A stretch of 64,000 nucleotides of DNA from Ciona intestinalis (taxonomy: Eukaryota; Chordata; Ascidiacea; Phlebobranchia; Cionidae), in the NCBI RefSeq assembly GCF_000224145.3, contig NW_004190376.2:57893-121892 (forward strand), given 5' to 3'. Under the pieces are notes generated by a model. It did no database searches. It saw only the letters and a program-made list of their open reading frames with translations, and was not told the origin of the DNA. Below are positions 25,301 through 34,247 of this stretch, in pieces. A program made the position numbers and the translations under genes. Position 1 is the stretch's first letter. The number at the start of each line of letters is the position of its first letter.

Positions 25301-26057
25301 ACACCCAATCGTATATAGTAGGGTGGGGAAGATGGGACACGTTTTTATTTTATTTTCTCGTCCCATTTATGAGTAAACAAAGAACATTCAAAGAATTATA
25401 AAACCGTATCCTCACGACTCGCATTGACCGTTTTTAACTGTTTAAAACACGATCAGGATATTTGGATATTATGAGCTAAAGGTGTCTCATCTAACCCCAC
25501 AGTACTATACATAATAAATTTTTTTAAAAACCTTCATTTTTTTTAACAAATAGCATAATATATTGTCCCCTATTGCCTCGTATTGCAACTACACTAAATT
25601 TAATTTTCGCCCCGTTGAACCGCTTGTAGTTTGCGCACACTTTTCCAATTCCATAGTAATTTGTTTTTTAATTAAATATTAACAACTCAATGTAAGTTTA
25701 GTGTATGTTGGGTTAAACAGTCACATGTTGATACGCATATAGCGTGTTTTAACGACTGCCGTTTCGCTGTTGAATCCCCTGCTTTTCGTTATTTTTTTCA
25801 CTTGATATTTGCAATTGTTTTTTAAAAGATAGAACAAATAAGTTGTACCAAAGTTCTGTCTCATAGGTTACACAGTAACGAATCTATCAGCCTCGAAACA
25901 TATTAGTAAATATCCCACCCACGATAATACTGATCCCTCCAGCGAGTCCAATCTTCCTTAATAGTTTAACTTCATCTGTCTGTGCTGGTTTTGAGTCATC
26001 TTCGTTATTGTTGTCGTTAGCATCCGCTTCGTTCAATCGAATCTCATCCACTTCCAT
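16342..26057 (-). CDS. SLC7-family light-chain amino-acid transporter (b0,+AT/xCT type)
   Basis: Nine exons, 25919-26057, 21282-21533, 20717-20923, 19650-19786, 18700-18847, 18201-18388, 17673-17783, 16750-16845 and 16342-16629, sum to exactly 522 codons with stop, giving 521 residues and about 12 membrane helices. TM1 reads IIVGSMIGSGIF, the family substrate-binding motif, and spans the first intron. YPSCDPP in the loop after TM3 holds the Cys that in this family forms the disulfide with an SLC3 heavy chain (rBAT or 4F2hc). VITEELRRPERNLP and ILSMIQVTFLTPTPA are further signatures. The C-terminal part (VTLISAFLV, GGLLFYF, LQELMNV) looks closest to SLC7A9 by eye. Expected role: plasma-membrane exchange of neutral or cationic amino acids or cystine. 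The first intron (4.4 kb) contains a separate plus-strand locus. The subtype is uncertain; the family is not. Confidence 0.93.
16670..16742. mobile_element. TAGGGTGGGG-type MITE, internally deleted
   Basis: Only about 73 bases remain: the left end to TTTCTCCTCCCATTTGGTA, then directly CCCTACTATA. It looks like an internal deletion derivative and lies 8 bases from SLC7 exon 8. Confidence 0.7.
16919..17052. mobile_element. TAGGGTGGGG-type MITE, right-truncated
   Basis: The left end and core are recognisable. The copy stops after TTTTAATGTTA and lies in the SLC7 intron between exons 7 and 8. Confidence 0.65.
17240..17650 (+). mobile_element. Composite SINE, near full length
   Basis: A degraded tRNA-like head (GGATTACGGGTTCAATGCTT resembles a B box) is followed by GCTGCTACCATTG, GGCAAGACACTTAACGG and two tail units ending in GATAAATAAGTTACAT. 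It lies just upstream of SLC7 exon 7 in minus-strand terms. Confidence 0.65.
17847..18042. mobile_element. TAGGGTGGGG-type MITE
   Basis: A complete copy with both terminal repeats, between SLC7 exons 6 and 7. Confidence 0.8.
18525..18645 (+). mobile_element. SINE-tail unit
   Basis: One tail unit following a GAATGAATTAAACTTATTTA join, 55 bases from the SLC7 exon 5 donor. Confidence 0.6.
18931..19125. mobile_element. TAGGGTGGGG-type MITE
   Basis: A complete diverged copy; its right end reads CCCATCTTACCCCAGAGTAC. Confidence 0.75.
19266..19571. mobile_element. hAT-type non-autonomous element with 8-bp target duplication
   Basis: A 306-base element with 15-base perfect inverted ends, CAGTGCTCTTCAACC and GGTTGAAGAGCACTG. 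It is flanked on both sides by the 8-base direct repeat GTCTAGTG (19258-19265 and 19572-19579). The 8-bp duplication and short CAG-type ends fit the hAT superfamily. The interior has repeated TGCACCCCTG motifs and no transposase. It is in the SLC7 intron between exons 4 and 5. Confidence 0.85.
19869..20138. mobile_element. TAGGGTGGGG-type MITE plus adjoining right-half copy
   Basis: A full copy (19869-20060) abuts a right-half copy (20063-20138) starting at the TTTGTCCACAATCAAATGGG core. This is consistent with insertion of one copy into another. Confidence 0.75.
20453..20637. mobile_element. TAGGGTGGGG-type MITE
   Basis: A full-length diverged copy. It lies 80 bases downstream, in plus coordinates upstream, of SLC7 exon 3. 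Confidence 0.7.
20942..21252. mobile_element. TAGGGTGGGG-type MITE fragments
   Basis: A right end (about 20942-21014) and a right half (about 21128-21252) are separated by unique sequence. Both lie in SLC7 intron 2. Confidence 0.6.
21640..21880. mobile_element. Foldback element
   Basis: Inverted arms built around TGCTGACCGACGTTTCAACG on the left and CAAAACGTCGGTCAGGAAAA on the right, with an inner inverted match between the TCACC/TTGAT segments. A related copy is at about 46020-46240. It sits in SLC7 intron 1, next to exon 2. Confidence 0.6.
22262..22375 (+). promoter_or_regulatory. Candidate promoter: CRE, two CCAAT boxes, TATA-like box
   Basis: A perfect TGACGTCA at 22262 is followed by CCAAT at 22285, ATTGG (reverse CCAAT) at 22301 and TAATAAAA at 22368. 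The segment is clearly GC-richer than its surroundings. The order and spacing fit a plus-strand RNA polymerase II promoter inside SLC7 intron 1. No transcript evidence is available, so this is inference. Confidence 0.35.
22755..22812. repeat. Tandem GCGTCATAGCTGAA units with CRE half-sites
   Basis: Four head-to-tail units vary around ACGTCATAGCTGAA at 22762-22812, period about 14 bases. Each carries a TGACG-type half-site on one strand. Confidence 0.7.
23173..23467 (+). CDS. Candidate lysine-rich micro-exon gene nested in SLC7 intron 1
   Basis: Three tiny exons, 23173-23194, 23249-23289 and 23429-23467, join in phase with good splice signals (GAAG/GTAATT, TTTTTACAG, CAAG/GTATTG, TTTTTACAG, TGAG/GTTTGA). 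They encode a start Met, then TRKKNEEKKSANKAAEEKRK and EKTKTPIKGTRFE. The peptide is highly basic, suggesting a nuclear or nucleic-acid-binding tail, but I recognise no family. A next exon could begin after CTATTTTTAG at 23567 and would stop after about 11 codons; a longer continuation was not found. A possible upstream exon ends at 23068 in a GTAAGT donor. AATAAA at 24728 could be the polyadenylation signal. Phase-consistent micro-exons support a real gene, but the model is incomplete. Confidence 0.35.
24537..24617 (+). ncRNA. Possible structured RNA segment
   Basis: GGGTTTCT (24537-24544) pairs perfectly with AGAAACCC (24554-24561). CCACTAC (24560-24566) can pair with GTAGTGG (24591-24597). 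TGGCTGG (24570-24576) can pair with CCAGCCA (24611-24617), crossing the second helix. The segment lies upstream of AATAAA at 24728. It matches no RNA family I recognise and may be a 3' UTR element. Confidence 0.25.
24760..25918. other. Rest of SLC7 intron 1
   Basis: A perfect TGACGTCA at 24793, then AT-rich sequence, one MITE (25316-25508) and a dispersed-repeat scrap near 25740. I see no coding exon. Confidence 0.5.
25316..25508. mobile_element. TAGGGTGGGG-type MITE
   Basis: A full copy with intact left repeat TAGTAGGGTGGGGAAGATGG and a diverged right end (CATCTAACCCCACAGTACTA). Confidence 0.8.
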
Positions 26058-26195
26058 GATTATACTTAGCGGAGTTTATTTTACCCTTAACACTATATAA
26101 CCTTGTTTTATATTAAACGTGTTTTAACTACTGTTGTTTTATCGCTATATCCTGTCCCTTTAAAGAGACAAATAAAGTTATTAATATGATTACAT

Positions 26196-26380
26196 TAGAG
26201 GGCTGGGGAAGATGGGGCACATTTAGCACATAATATCCAAATATCCTGATCGTGTTTTAAACAATTAACAACGGTCTATGGGAGTCGTGAGCATACGGTT
26301 TTATAATTCTTTAAATGTTTATTACCAAATAAGGCGAGAAAATTAAACAGTAGAGTGTGCCATTTTCCCCACCCTACTAT
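26196..26380. mobile_element. TAGGGTGGGG-type MITE
   Basis: A full copy with a slightly diverged left end (TAGAGGGCTGGGGAAGATGG), inserted next to a piece of the CGTGTTTTAAC dispersed repeat. Confidence 0.75.
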
Positions 26381-27084
26381 GTGGAATGACCGCGAGCTTA
26401 ACAACTACTCTTCTGTTTGATCCTGCCTTTTCGTTTAAAATATTTCTTAATTTTTGCTACCATAATCAAAAAGACAAATACAAAGGTTAATATAATATTG
26501 ATATAGAATGAAGTTATTGTTATATTTAATACTATACAAAGATTTTGAGGTATTCAGTACTCCAAAACCAAGCAAAAACATTATGAGTGCTTATAGCCTA
26601 GCCTACTCTTAGCTGTATTTACTTAACCGATACCCCTACGAACCATGCCGTATTAACATAGATTGCTTTAAGAATCTATGACGTTTATTTTAAATCTTAT
26701 TTAATAAAAAATTAAAAAAAAATAAAAGTCTATTTAAAAAATACATTATAAACAAAAATAAATAACATACAAGAAGAATGCTTTAAGTTTAAGAGACCTT
26801 GCCATTCAACAAATTGAAATATAACTATAGGCTACACTGAAAGCGCTGTCAGCATAGAACGATATGGATGTGCAATAATCTGATCTGCACCGTCCGTACT
26901 GTATGCATGCAAACAGTATAATGTTGACATATCTCCAACAAGGATAATGCATTGTAAAACAAACCGAACGCGTTTGGAAGCAAATATTTGCACTTCGTGT
27001 ATTCAGTGGATTCCGCTGTTGTTGGAGTGATCGTCTCCAAATTGCAAGTCATATAAAAAATTATAAAAAAATGGCAATCACAAT

Positions 27085-27302
27085 AAAAGACTATTTGGTG
27101 ATTCAATAATGGGCAAAAAATTAACAAAAAATAGGACAAATGTGTACTAGCTGTAGCTGTAAATAAAGCGCAATTAATAGAAAAATGCATTAAAACGAAA
27201 TTAGCAACTTCAAAAATTTGAATATTTGGTAAATCAATAATGTGCAAAAAGTTTAGTAAAAATAGAACAGACTTGTACTAGCTGTAAATTACAAATAAAA
27301 TA
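27085..27302. repeat. Diverged direct duplication
   Basis: Two copies about 140 bases apart share TATTTGGTGATTCAATAATG-like starts, GCAAAAAATT and TTGTACTAGCTGTA motifs. No coding meaning is evident. Confidence 0.6.
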
Positions 27303-28616
27303 ACAAACTGAATTTAAACACTAAATTAAAATTAATGTAGCGTCCACCGTAAATTATTACGTTATTTTTCTTTTCAGTTTTTATAATTTTAATATCTAAT
27401 TTAAATGAACATCAAAATATCACAATGAAACGTTTATTTTTGAGTGATGAGAACCAGAAAGGTTTTTTATTAAAACAAAAAACATTTTCAACGCACTTAC
27501 GTGCCCATTTTATAAATCCTATCACAAGTACTTCTATTTGTTTTTATAATTGCTCGACACGGCGCATAAGGTAGTTCCATTTTAACCAAGGTAAGTTTTG
27601 CATTCAGTTATTCTTATGCATGACAAAATATGCTGTAAAATTGTTAAACATTTTTACCAAATTTGTTATTTTTTTGGCATTCTTTTAACATTTTATATGG
27701 CGCAAAATTTGTGTAAAATTTTTCGGTAAAAAAATTGTACGAAAAGTGTTTAAAAAATTATGTAAAAACGTGTTTAAATTTTAGAAATTAAAATTAGTGA
27801 AACAAAACTAACTTTTAGCAGAGTAAAATTAAAAACTTTTTTTTTATTGTTTACAGAATAATATTAAACTACATAGAAATATTAAAATTGTTAGGTTGTT
27901 ATATTTTACTAATTTTGTAAAATTATTGCTGAAAACAAAAATTGTTGTGATGAACCAATTTCGCTGTTTCTAGCTTGTATTTAATTTATCGCATTTTAAA
28001 AATTTTTTAATGTGTTGATTTTTGTTTATTTAAAATTTACAGCTCCTTTTTTCTTTACTTAAATAATAGAAATTAAAGAGAAGAGGAAAACATTGTTTTA
28101 AAGAAAATTAAATTACTATTTAATAAATTAAAAATTAGATGGAATAATAATGATTTATTACTATACGAATACATAATAGTACATGCTATTCTATCAAAAT
28201 ATATATTAAATGTATATATATATATATATGTATATACAATAAACCTATATAAAAAAATAACAATACTCATTGCACACACAAAAGTGACAAATGATTTTTT
28301 ATACATTAAATAAACCTAAAAAAAAACTTAAACAAAATATTTTTTCCTTAAAAAAATTGGTATAAATATTTCTCTACTCTTGAAAAAATTAGAAAAATGT
28401 TTAAAAAAAGGTTTAAGAAAAATTTATTCTGAGGGAACAGATCTGGGGATTAGTGAATTGTACCAAAATTTTTAATTTTGACATTTAAAATCCTAAAAAA
28501 TTCTATTTGTTGATAAAATTCATACTAATATTTTTAACTTGTATTCTCTCTCAAAAAAAAAAAATATATATATATAAATTTTAGAGAAATTAAATTCAAA
28601 ATATTTTCAACAGAAA

Positions 28617-31600
28617 ATGGCAAAAAGTCCTGCTAAAGAAAGTGAGGGCGTGGCCACAACAATTTATATTGAATGTACAGAAGACCAAGGTCCTCCCAAT
28701 CTGTCTGCAGTTGGCCAGTTAAATGTTACAGTGAAAGAACCTTTGGAGAATGAGGACATTTCTGAAGCTACTCCCAAAAAAAGAGGGCGGCCACGCAAAG
28801 ATTCTTTTAATGAAAATAAAAAAGTGAATGAAAAAAAAAATTTAAATGAGAATAAAAAAAGGGGGAGGCCAAGAGGTTCTATAAAATCTAAAATTTCTCC
28901 TTCTCATGATAAAGTTGACTTGAGTTTGGGTGAAAATAAAAGGGAAAGCAACGAGAGGCGGGACCAGAAATATCCGAAATTAGATGAAAATGTCACAGAC
29001 CCTTTTTTAATGAAGATATCAAAAATATTTTCTATTGTGAAAGATGAGAATGTCTCAGGAAAAAATTCAAAAAATATCCCAGGTGTTCAAAATGCTGACG
29101 TAAACGGGAAAAAAATTGAAAAATCACCCACCCGTTTCGATGATTAAAACACATGTGAGAAAATTTGCCAAGGAATCGAAAATCTCGGATGAAAACACTT
29201 CTGATACGACGGATACCGATCTTGAGGACGAGGAACCTCTCATCTCAGATGAGGAGGAAAAGAATCTCGATTCTTCCGACTCTGAGGAACTTATGACTCT
29301 CAGTGAGTTGCGTGAACGAAAACTCTCCCGAGAAAATAACGATGAGTTCGCTGATGTTGAAAATGAGAAGAAATTTAAGGACTCGGACCAGGAAGATGTT
29401 TCTTCAAATCCCGATTTGAATCAACCAGTTTCATCACCTGAAGAGATAGAGCAAAGCTCATATAAAGAGCGTGCATCACCGTCCAAAAAGGTTGGCAACA
29501 GAAAATATGGTTTGGGTAAAGTAAATGGGAGTCCAGGATTAAGTAGTAAGAGGTTGGCAGTGTTAAGACGAGGGAAAGCAAAGCTAGATGCTAAAAGTTC
29601 GGTCTACAAAGCAACACATTATGGGAACCTGAGAGCTAAAAGAGTAACTGAAAAAACAAAGAAAAGAAAATACACCAAACCTGTGAAGGAAACTTACACC
29701 TTTCCAAAAGCAAATGAAAGAAATGGTAAACCAGTTTTGCAAAGTTTGGTTCTGAAGCGAAAACCCGGTAGACCACGCAAAGATGAGAGCAATGAAAATA
29801 ATGTGGAAATCTATCATGGTAAAAAAACGCGTGTCGTTGTATCCAAGCCCCGAACATTTAAACACTTTGGTACTGTTGTACCTATTATGAAAAGAAACAA
29901 GCTTCAAACAATCCAAAAAGGTAAAGTCGTAAATATTTTAAATAGCTCTTACAAAAGCCAAGAGCGGAATATTCATAAATTGGAAAATGGGACAACTTCT
30001 CTTGGCGATAACCATGTTACAAGATCTTACAGACAACAGAAAAAGATTAACTGGGGTTGGTTTTATTTGATATTTTATTTTTGTGTTTAAAACAAATTAT
30101 TTTGATATGTAACTTATTTGATGTGTAAATTATTTTGTTAAACAATTTTTTTGATATGTCAATTTTATTTGAAAATATTTTGTTTAAAAAAACACAAAAA
30201 AGCTGAATTGTTAGAATAGCAATTTAAAATATTTAGAGTTACAGAAGATTAATTAAAATATTAAGTCTGTCTGCACCTGGGAGCAATAGAGAGTTAGAGA
30301 CGGAAAATTAAATTTATTTAAAATTCATTTAATCTTCAAATCTTTTTATTTCTTAGTTAAAAAATTTTTTTTTATAAAAACACTAAATTGTAATATATAT
30401 ATATATTTGTTTTTTTTGTTTTTTTTCTAAAAACAATAATTTTTTAAAACACTTTTCCCAGGAAACTACCAACCTCCCAAGTTATTAGTGCACGTGACTT
30501 CTTCTTTAAGCTGTGATGTTGCTGCTGTTGGAACTCAATGTAGTGGTAAAGTTCTTTGGATTTAAAAAATCACAATATTTATTTATTTATATTCTATAAT
30601 ACTAGATGCGAGTTTATAAGAAAATTACACATTGAAAATTTAATTTAAAATCCTGTTTAATTTATTTCAGAGTACTTTGAGATATGTATCCAGTCAAAAC
30701 AGTTCAATAATTCAATGGTTGATGATGAAGAGTCAGATTCTGCCCCAACAAATATTCCTGAAGAAACGCAGCCATATAGAAATTTCATTACACTTGAGGT
30801 ACTGTATTAATTTGCAATTTATTTTTACTATGTTTTAATTGCAATGAAGCGTACTGTTTAAAAAAAAAAAACTAAAAAATCTATTTGTATTTGTACCCAA
30901 ATCAAACAAAAAAATGTATACATATATATTATATATATTATTATTTTTTTTTTTTTAAATAGGTATACCATAAACGAGTTGCTGTCATTTGTTCGGGGCC
31001 TTTTCCCATAAAACAAAAAATCTCATTATTTTTCCTGGTTTGAGTTTTAGCACTTTCCAATTGATTTAAATTGATAGTAACGGACAAGTGCTTAACACAT
31101 GTTTTTATTTTATTTATAAATAAAGATAAAACTGTTTGTTTTATGTAATTTATTTTAATTGGTTTGACTTTTTTCCGAGTATTCATAAAGATAAATTTAT
31201 TGTAATTTAAAACAATGAAATACAGTCATAATTTTTTCTGGTTTTAGTTTTACCTTTTTTTTTAATTGATTTAAATTGGTAAGTATTCATAAAGATATAA
31301 ATTTATTGTAATTTAAACCAATGAAATACAGTCAGATTTTTTTCTGGTTTTAATTTTACCTTTTTTAATTGATTTAATTTGATCTTTAATTTTTAGGTTA
31401 TGGAAGACATTACTGCTTGTCTTAGAAAAGCCGAGGATGATTTATCAAAAGCAGTTTTGCTTTGTGCAAAAGGAAGTATATTTTCTTATGGTCTCGATGT
31501 GGAAGATTTGATGGAACATGAAAATCCACAGAAAGTTCTTGATGCATTAAGGTATATGTAATTTAAACTATGAAAAATAAATTGTAATAGCGAAATATAA

Positions 31601-33542
31601 ATATAAATCATGAAAAATAAATTCAAATATAGTAAATTTAATTAAAACCATGAAAAATAAATTTAAATATAGTAGATGTAATTTTAAATTTATTTTTCAT
31701 GGTTTAAATTAGTAATTTAAACCATGAAAAATAAATTCAACTAAAGTAAATCTAATTAAAATCGTGCCAATTCAAATCCAGAAAATCAATAGTGTCAAAC
31801 ATTGGTACGTCAAGCTTTGTGAACATTAAAACTAAGGAAAAATTTGTTTGAAATCAATCTTTTTTTTAATTTATTGAATTTTAGTGCAAACATCTGAATA
31901 AAAACTGTAAGATATTAATGTTATTGACACTTTGGTTTGTTGTTCAACAAACTTACTTTCCTATTGCCCTGTTATATTTAAATATTGAGGGTTATTTATG
32001 TCATAAAGTCATACATTACACCCTAATTTTTTCTATGCCCAAAAATGTAAAGTATCAAATAATTCTTTGTAAATGTTTACAAAACATTTTATTTAAAAAA
32101 AAAGAGTAAAATATCAAATTAAATAATTTGTAAAAATTATTTGTTGCAGGAGAATGATTGATTCTTTCATTCGGTTTCCTAAACCAATAATTGCCGCATA
32201 AATATTGAGGGTTATTTATGTCATACATTACACCCTAATTTTGTCTATGCCCAAAAATGTAAAGTATTAAATAATTCTTTGTAAATGTTTACAAAACATT
32301 TTATTTAAAAAAAAAATGTAAAATATCAAATTAAATTATTTGTAAAATTTTTTTGTTGCAGGAGAATGATTGATTCTTTCATTCGGTTTCCTAAACCAAT
32401 AATTGCCGCAGTTCAAGGTCCTTGTGCAAGCTTGGGTGCTTCAATACTCGGGTTATGTGATCTGGTTGTGGCAAGTAACAAAGCTGCGATACAAATGCCC
32501 TACACACTACAAGGGTTAACACCTGATAGTTGTTCTTCTTATTTACTCCCAACTATTGTTGGCGCACAGCAGGTATTTATATGAATGAATGAAACTTGTT
32601 TATTCTCGCATGTCGGGGAAATGACAGTCATTATAACATATGTGTTCTGTTTCAAACACTGATGCCTGCTTATGCGCTAGGTTACCATGTATTTTACTCA
32701 TTACCCTGCGTGTCGGTTTAAAAACAGTTATTATAACATGGGTGTTCTGTTTCGTACACCTCTTTCCAGCAGGTGTCTATTCATTATTACCACTCAGAAT
32801 GGGATAATTCGTAGAATAAGAAAACTTATTTAAAATATTAAATTTCAGGCGAACTCTCTGTTGCTTGGAAACAAAATTCTCACAGCATTTGAGGCTCATC
32901 AGATCGGGTATTTCACGGAAGTTGTTTCACATGAAGAGCTCATGGGAAGTGTCATGAATCATATGAATAGTTTGCGCTTTGCAGCACTGCCGGTAAGTTT
33001 TTCATTAAAAAATTAAAAAACATTAATGTTCATTAAAAATGAACAAACAGGAAATCAGGATTCATTAAAAAAAATCTGAAAACAACAATATTCAATAAAA
33101 ATAACAAATAGGAATCATTAAAAAAATAAGAAAACGGTCATCTAGTAATGATATTATAACACAAAGAATGATTCGACAACGTAGCAAAATGATTAGAGCG
33201 CTCCCATATTTGAACATACAGGTCTCAATGCTGTTGCTTTTGCAGGTATACATGTTCTTGGGTAACAGCTATTGTCTTAACTCAGTGTTTACAAATAAAT
33301 TGCACAAATTATAACTTCTACATACACCAAAAATTCGAAATAATTAAAACTTATTTTAGACTTTCTTTATTTCATGTATTCATTATTTGCAGTCTATTAT
33401 TGCAACCAAGAAGCTGTTGAAAGCTCCACACATTGCCCAGCTTGTTTATGTGAATGATTCTGAAATCAGAAATCTCTCTGCCTGTCTATTAGACCCACAA
33501 TGTCAATCAAATATGCGAACATTTGTTAAAAGCATGTATTAA
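28617..33542 (+). CDS. AT-hook protein with CDYL-like enoyl-CoA hydratase fold (one frameshift)
   Basis: Exons 28617-30055, 30462-30545, 30671-30798, 31397-31551, 32362-32572, 32849-32992 and 33393-33542. After allowing one base too many in an A run near 29110, they give about 769 residues. The first exon is lysine-rich and acidic with three AT-hook cores: KKRGRPRKD, KKRGRPRGS and RKPGRPRKD. The C-terminal 230 or so residues are a crotonase fold: KGSIFSYGLDV, GPCASLGASILGLCDLVVAS, TPDSCSSYLLPTIVGAQQAN and LTAFEAHQIGYFTEVV, closest by eye to the CDYL corepressor domain. There is no chromodomain. TPDSCSS, as in CDYL, lacks the hydratase glutamates, so binding rather than catalysis is likely. 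An acidic insertion (VDDEESDSAP) interrupts the fold before NFITLEVMEDI. AATAAA follows at 33654. The start ATGGCAAAAAG lies just after TTTTCAACAG. Chromatin role is inferred. Confidence 0.85.
31178..31390. repeat. Tandem duplication of about 110 bp in an intron
   Basis: Two copies of the segment beginning AAGTATTCATAAAGAT and ending in TTTAATTGATTTAA precede exon 4 of the AT-hook/ECH gene. The second ends at the exon 4 acceptor, so the polypyrimidine context is duplicated too. Confidence 0.75.
31600..31765. repeat. ACCATGAAAAATAAATT repeats with inverted copy
   Basis: Three direct copies of AACCATGAAAAATAAATT and one inverted copy (AATTTATTTTTCATGGTTTA at 31687) could fold back. All lie in the intron before exon 5. 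Confidence 0.65.
31980..32410 (+). repeat. Tandem duplication of intron end plus exon 5 start
   Basis: About 210 bases from AATATTGAGGGTTATTTATG through the splice acceptor TTGTTGCAGG and the first 49 bases of exon 5 occur twice. The upstream copy has the exon start at 32150-32198 and then runs into TAA. The downstream copy continues into the complete exon. The second unit lacks 8 bases present in the first. Confidence 0.9.
32580..32790 (+). mobile_element. SINE-tail, two units
   Basis: Begins right after the exon 5 donor of the AT-hook/ECH gene with GAATGAATGAAACTTGTTTA. Two diverged tail units follow. Confidence 0.6.
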
Positions 33543-34247
33543 AATTTTCAAGAAATTTATTAACAAACCTTTTCTATCGTGCTAATTTTACAATTAGCTA
33601 ATGTTGTGCTTTAATGTTTTTACAAAACTTGTTGTATTTGTTTTTTATTATTTTTAATAAATATTAGTGTTTTCAAAATATTTCAGTAAAGTGAAAATCT
33701 CAAAAACTTATTGTTTGGGACAATATGGTGTTAAAAACCCAATTTTAAATAAAGTAAAAAATGAGATTTTTAGTAACGCAAATTCAGTGTCCAAATATGC
33801 TTAATTTTCGTTGTTCACTTCTTGTTTTCTTGCATAGTGTATTTAAATAGATTAAAACATTTGATTTAATCTCTTTGGTGTATTTCACGCCTAAATAAAC
33901 ACACTGCTTGAAATTTTTTGTTTTAAATACTTAGTTAGTAGGAAAAAAATGTAAAATTTTAATACAAAACAACTGTCTTGAGCGACACAAAAATTGTAAA
34001 CAGTAGATATATTATTGTCACTCCCTTCTTTAATATAAAGTCTTCCACCAAGTGGTTAAAGTGAAAGGGTAACCCCCAAATTATTTTCATAATAATGAAA
34101 AAGAAAAAAATACACCATTAAAAGTTAATGTTTTTACGTAGCATACTTTTTATTAAATCAATATTTATATTAGTAGTTACATTGTAAGCTTTAGTGAAGA
34201 ACCAAGTTTTAGCTGCAAAAGTTGTTGCAATCGTTATTAGAAGAAAA
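33543..34247. other. Spacer between the AT-hook/ECH gene and PEF1
   Basis: A short head-to-tail intergenic region. AATAAA at 33654 and again near 33748 are candidate polyadenylation signals of the upstream gene. The rest is AT-rich with no recognised feature. Confidence 0.5.

Larger units (their letters stand above)
26058..28616. other. Divergent spacer between SLC7 and the AT-hook/ECH gene
   Basis: Very AT-rich. It contains a MITE (26196-26380), a dispersed-repeat piece (26110-26490) and a duplicated segment around 27085-27300. Long T and A tracts and AT microsatellites run up to 28590. A 132-codon minus-strand frame at 26849-27247 looks like chance. Confidence 0.5.

Noticed and set aside
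26849..27247. 132-codon minus-strand open frame
   Set aside because: Low-complexity AT-rich context with a diverged duplication inside; no splice-supported neighbours and no family resemblance.
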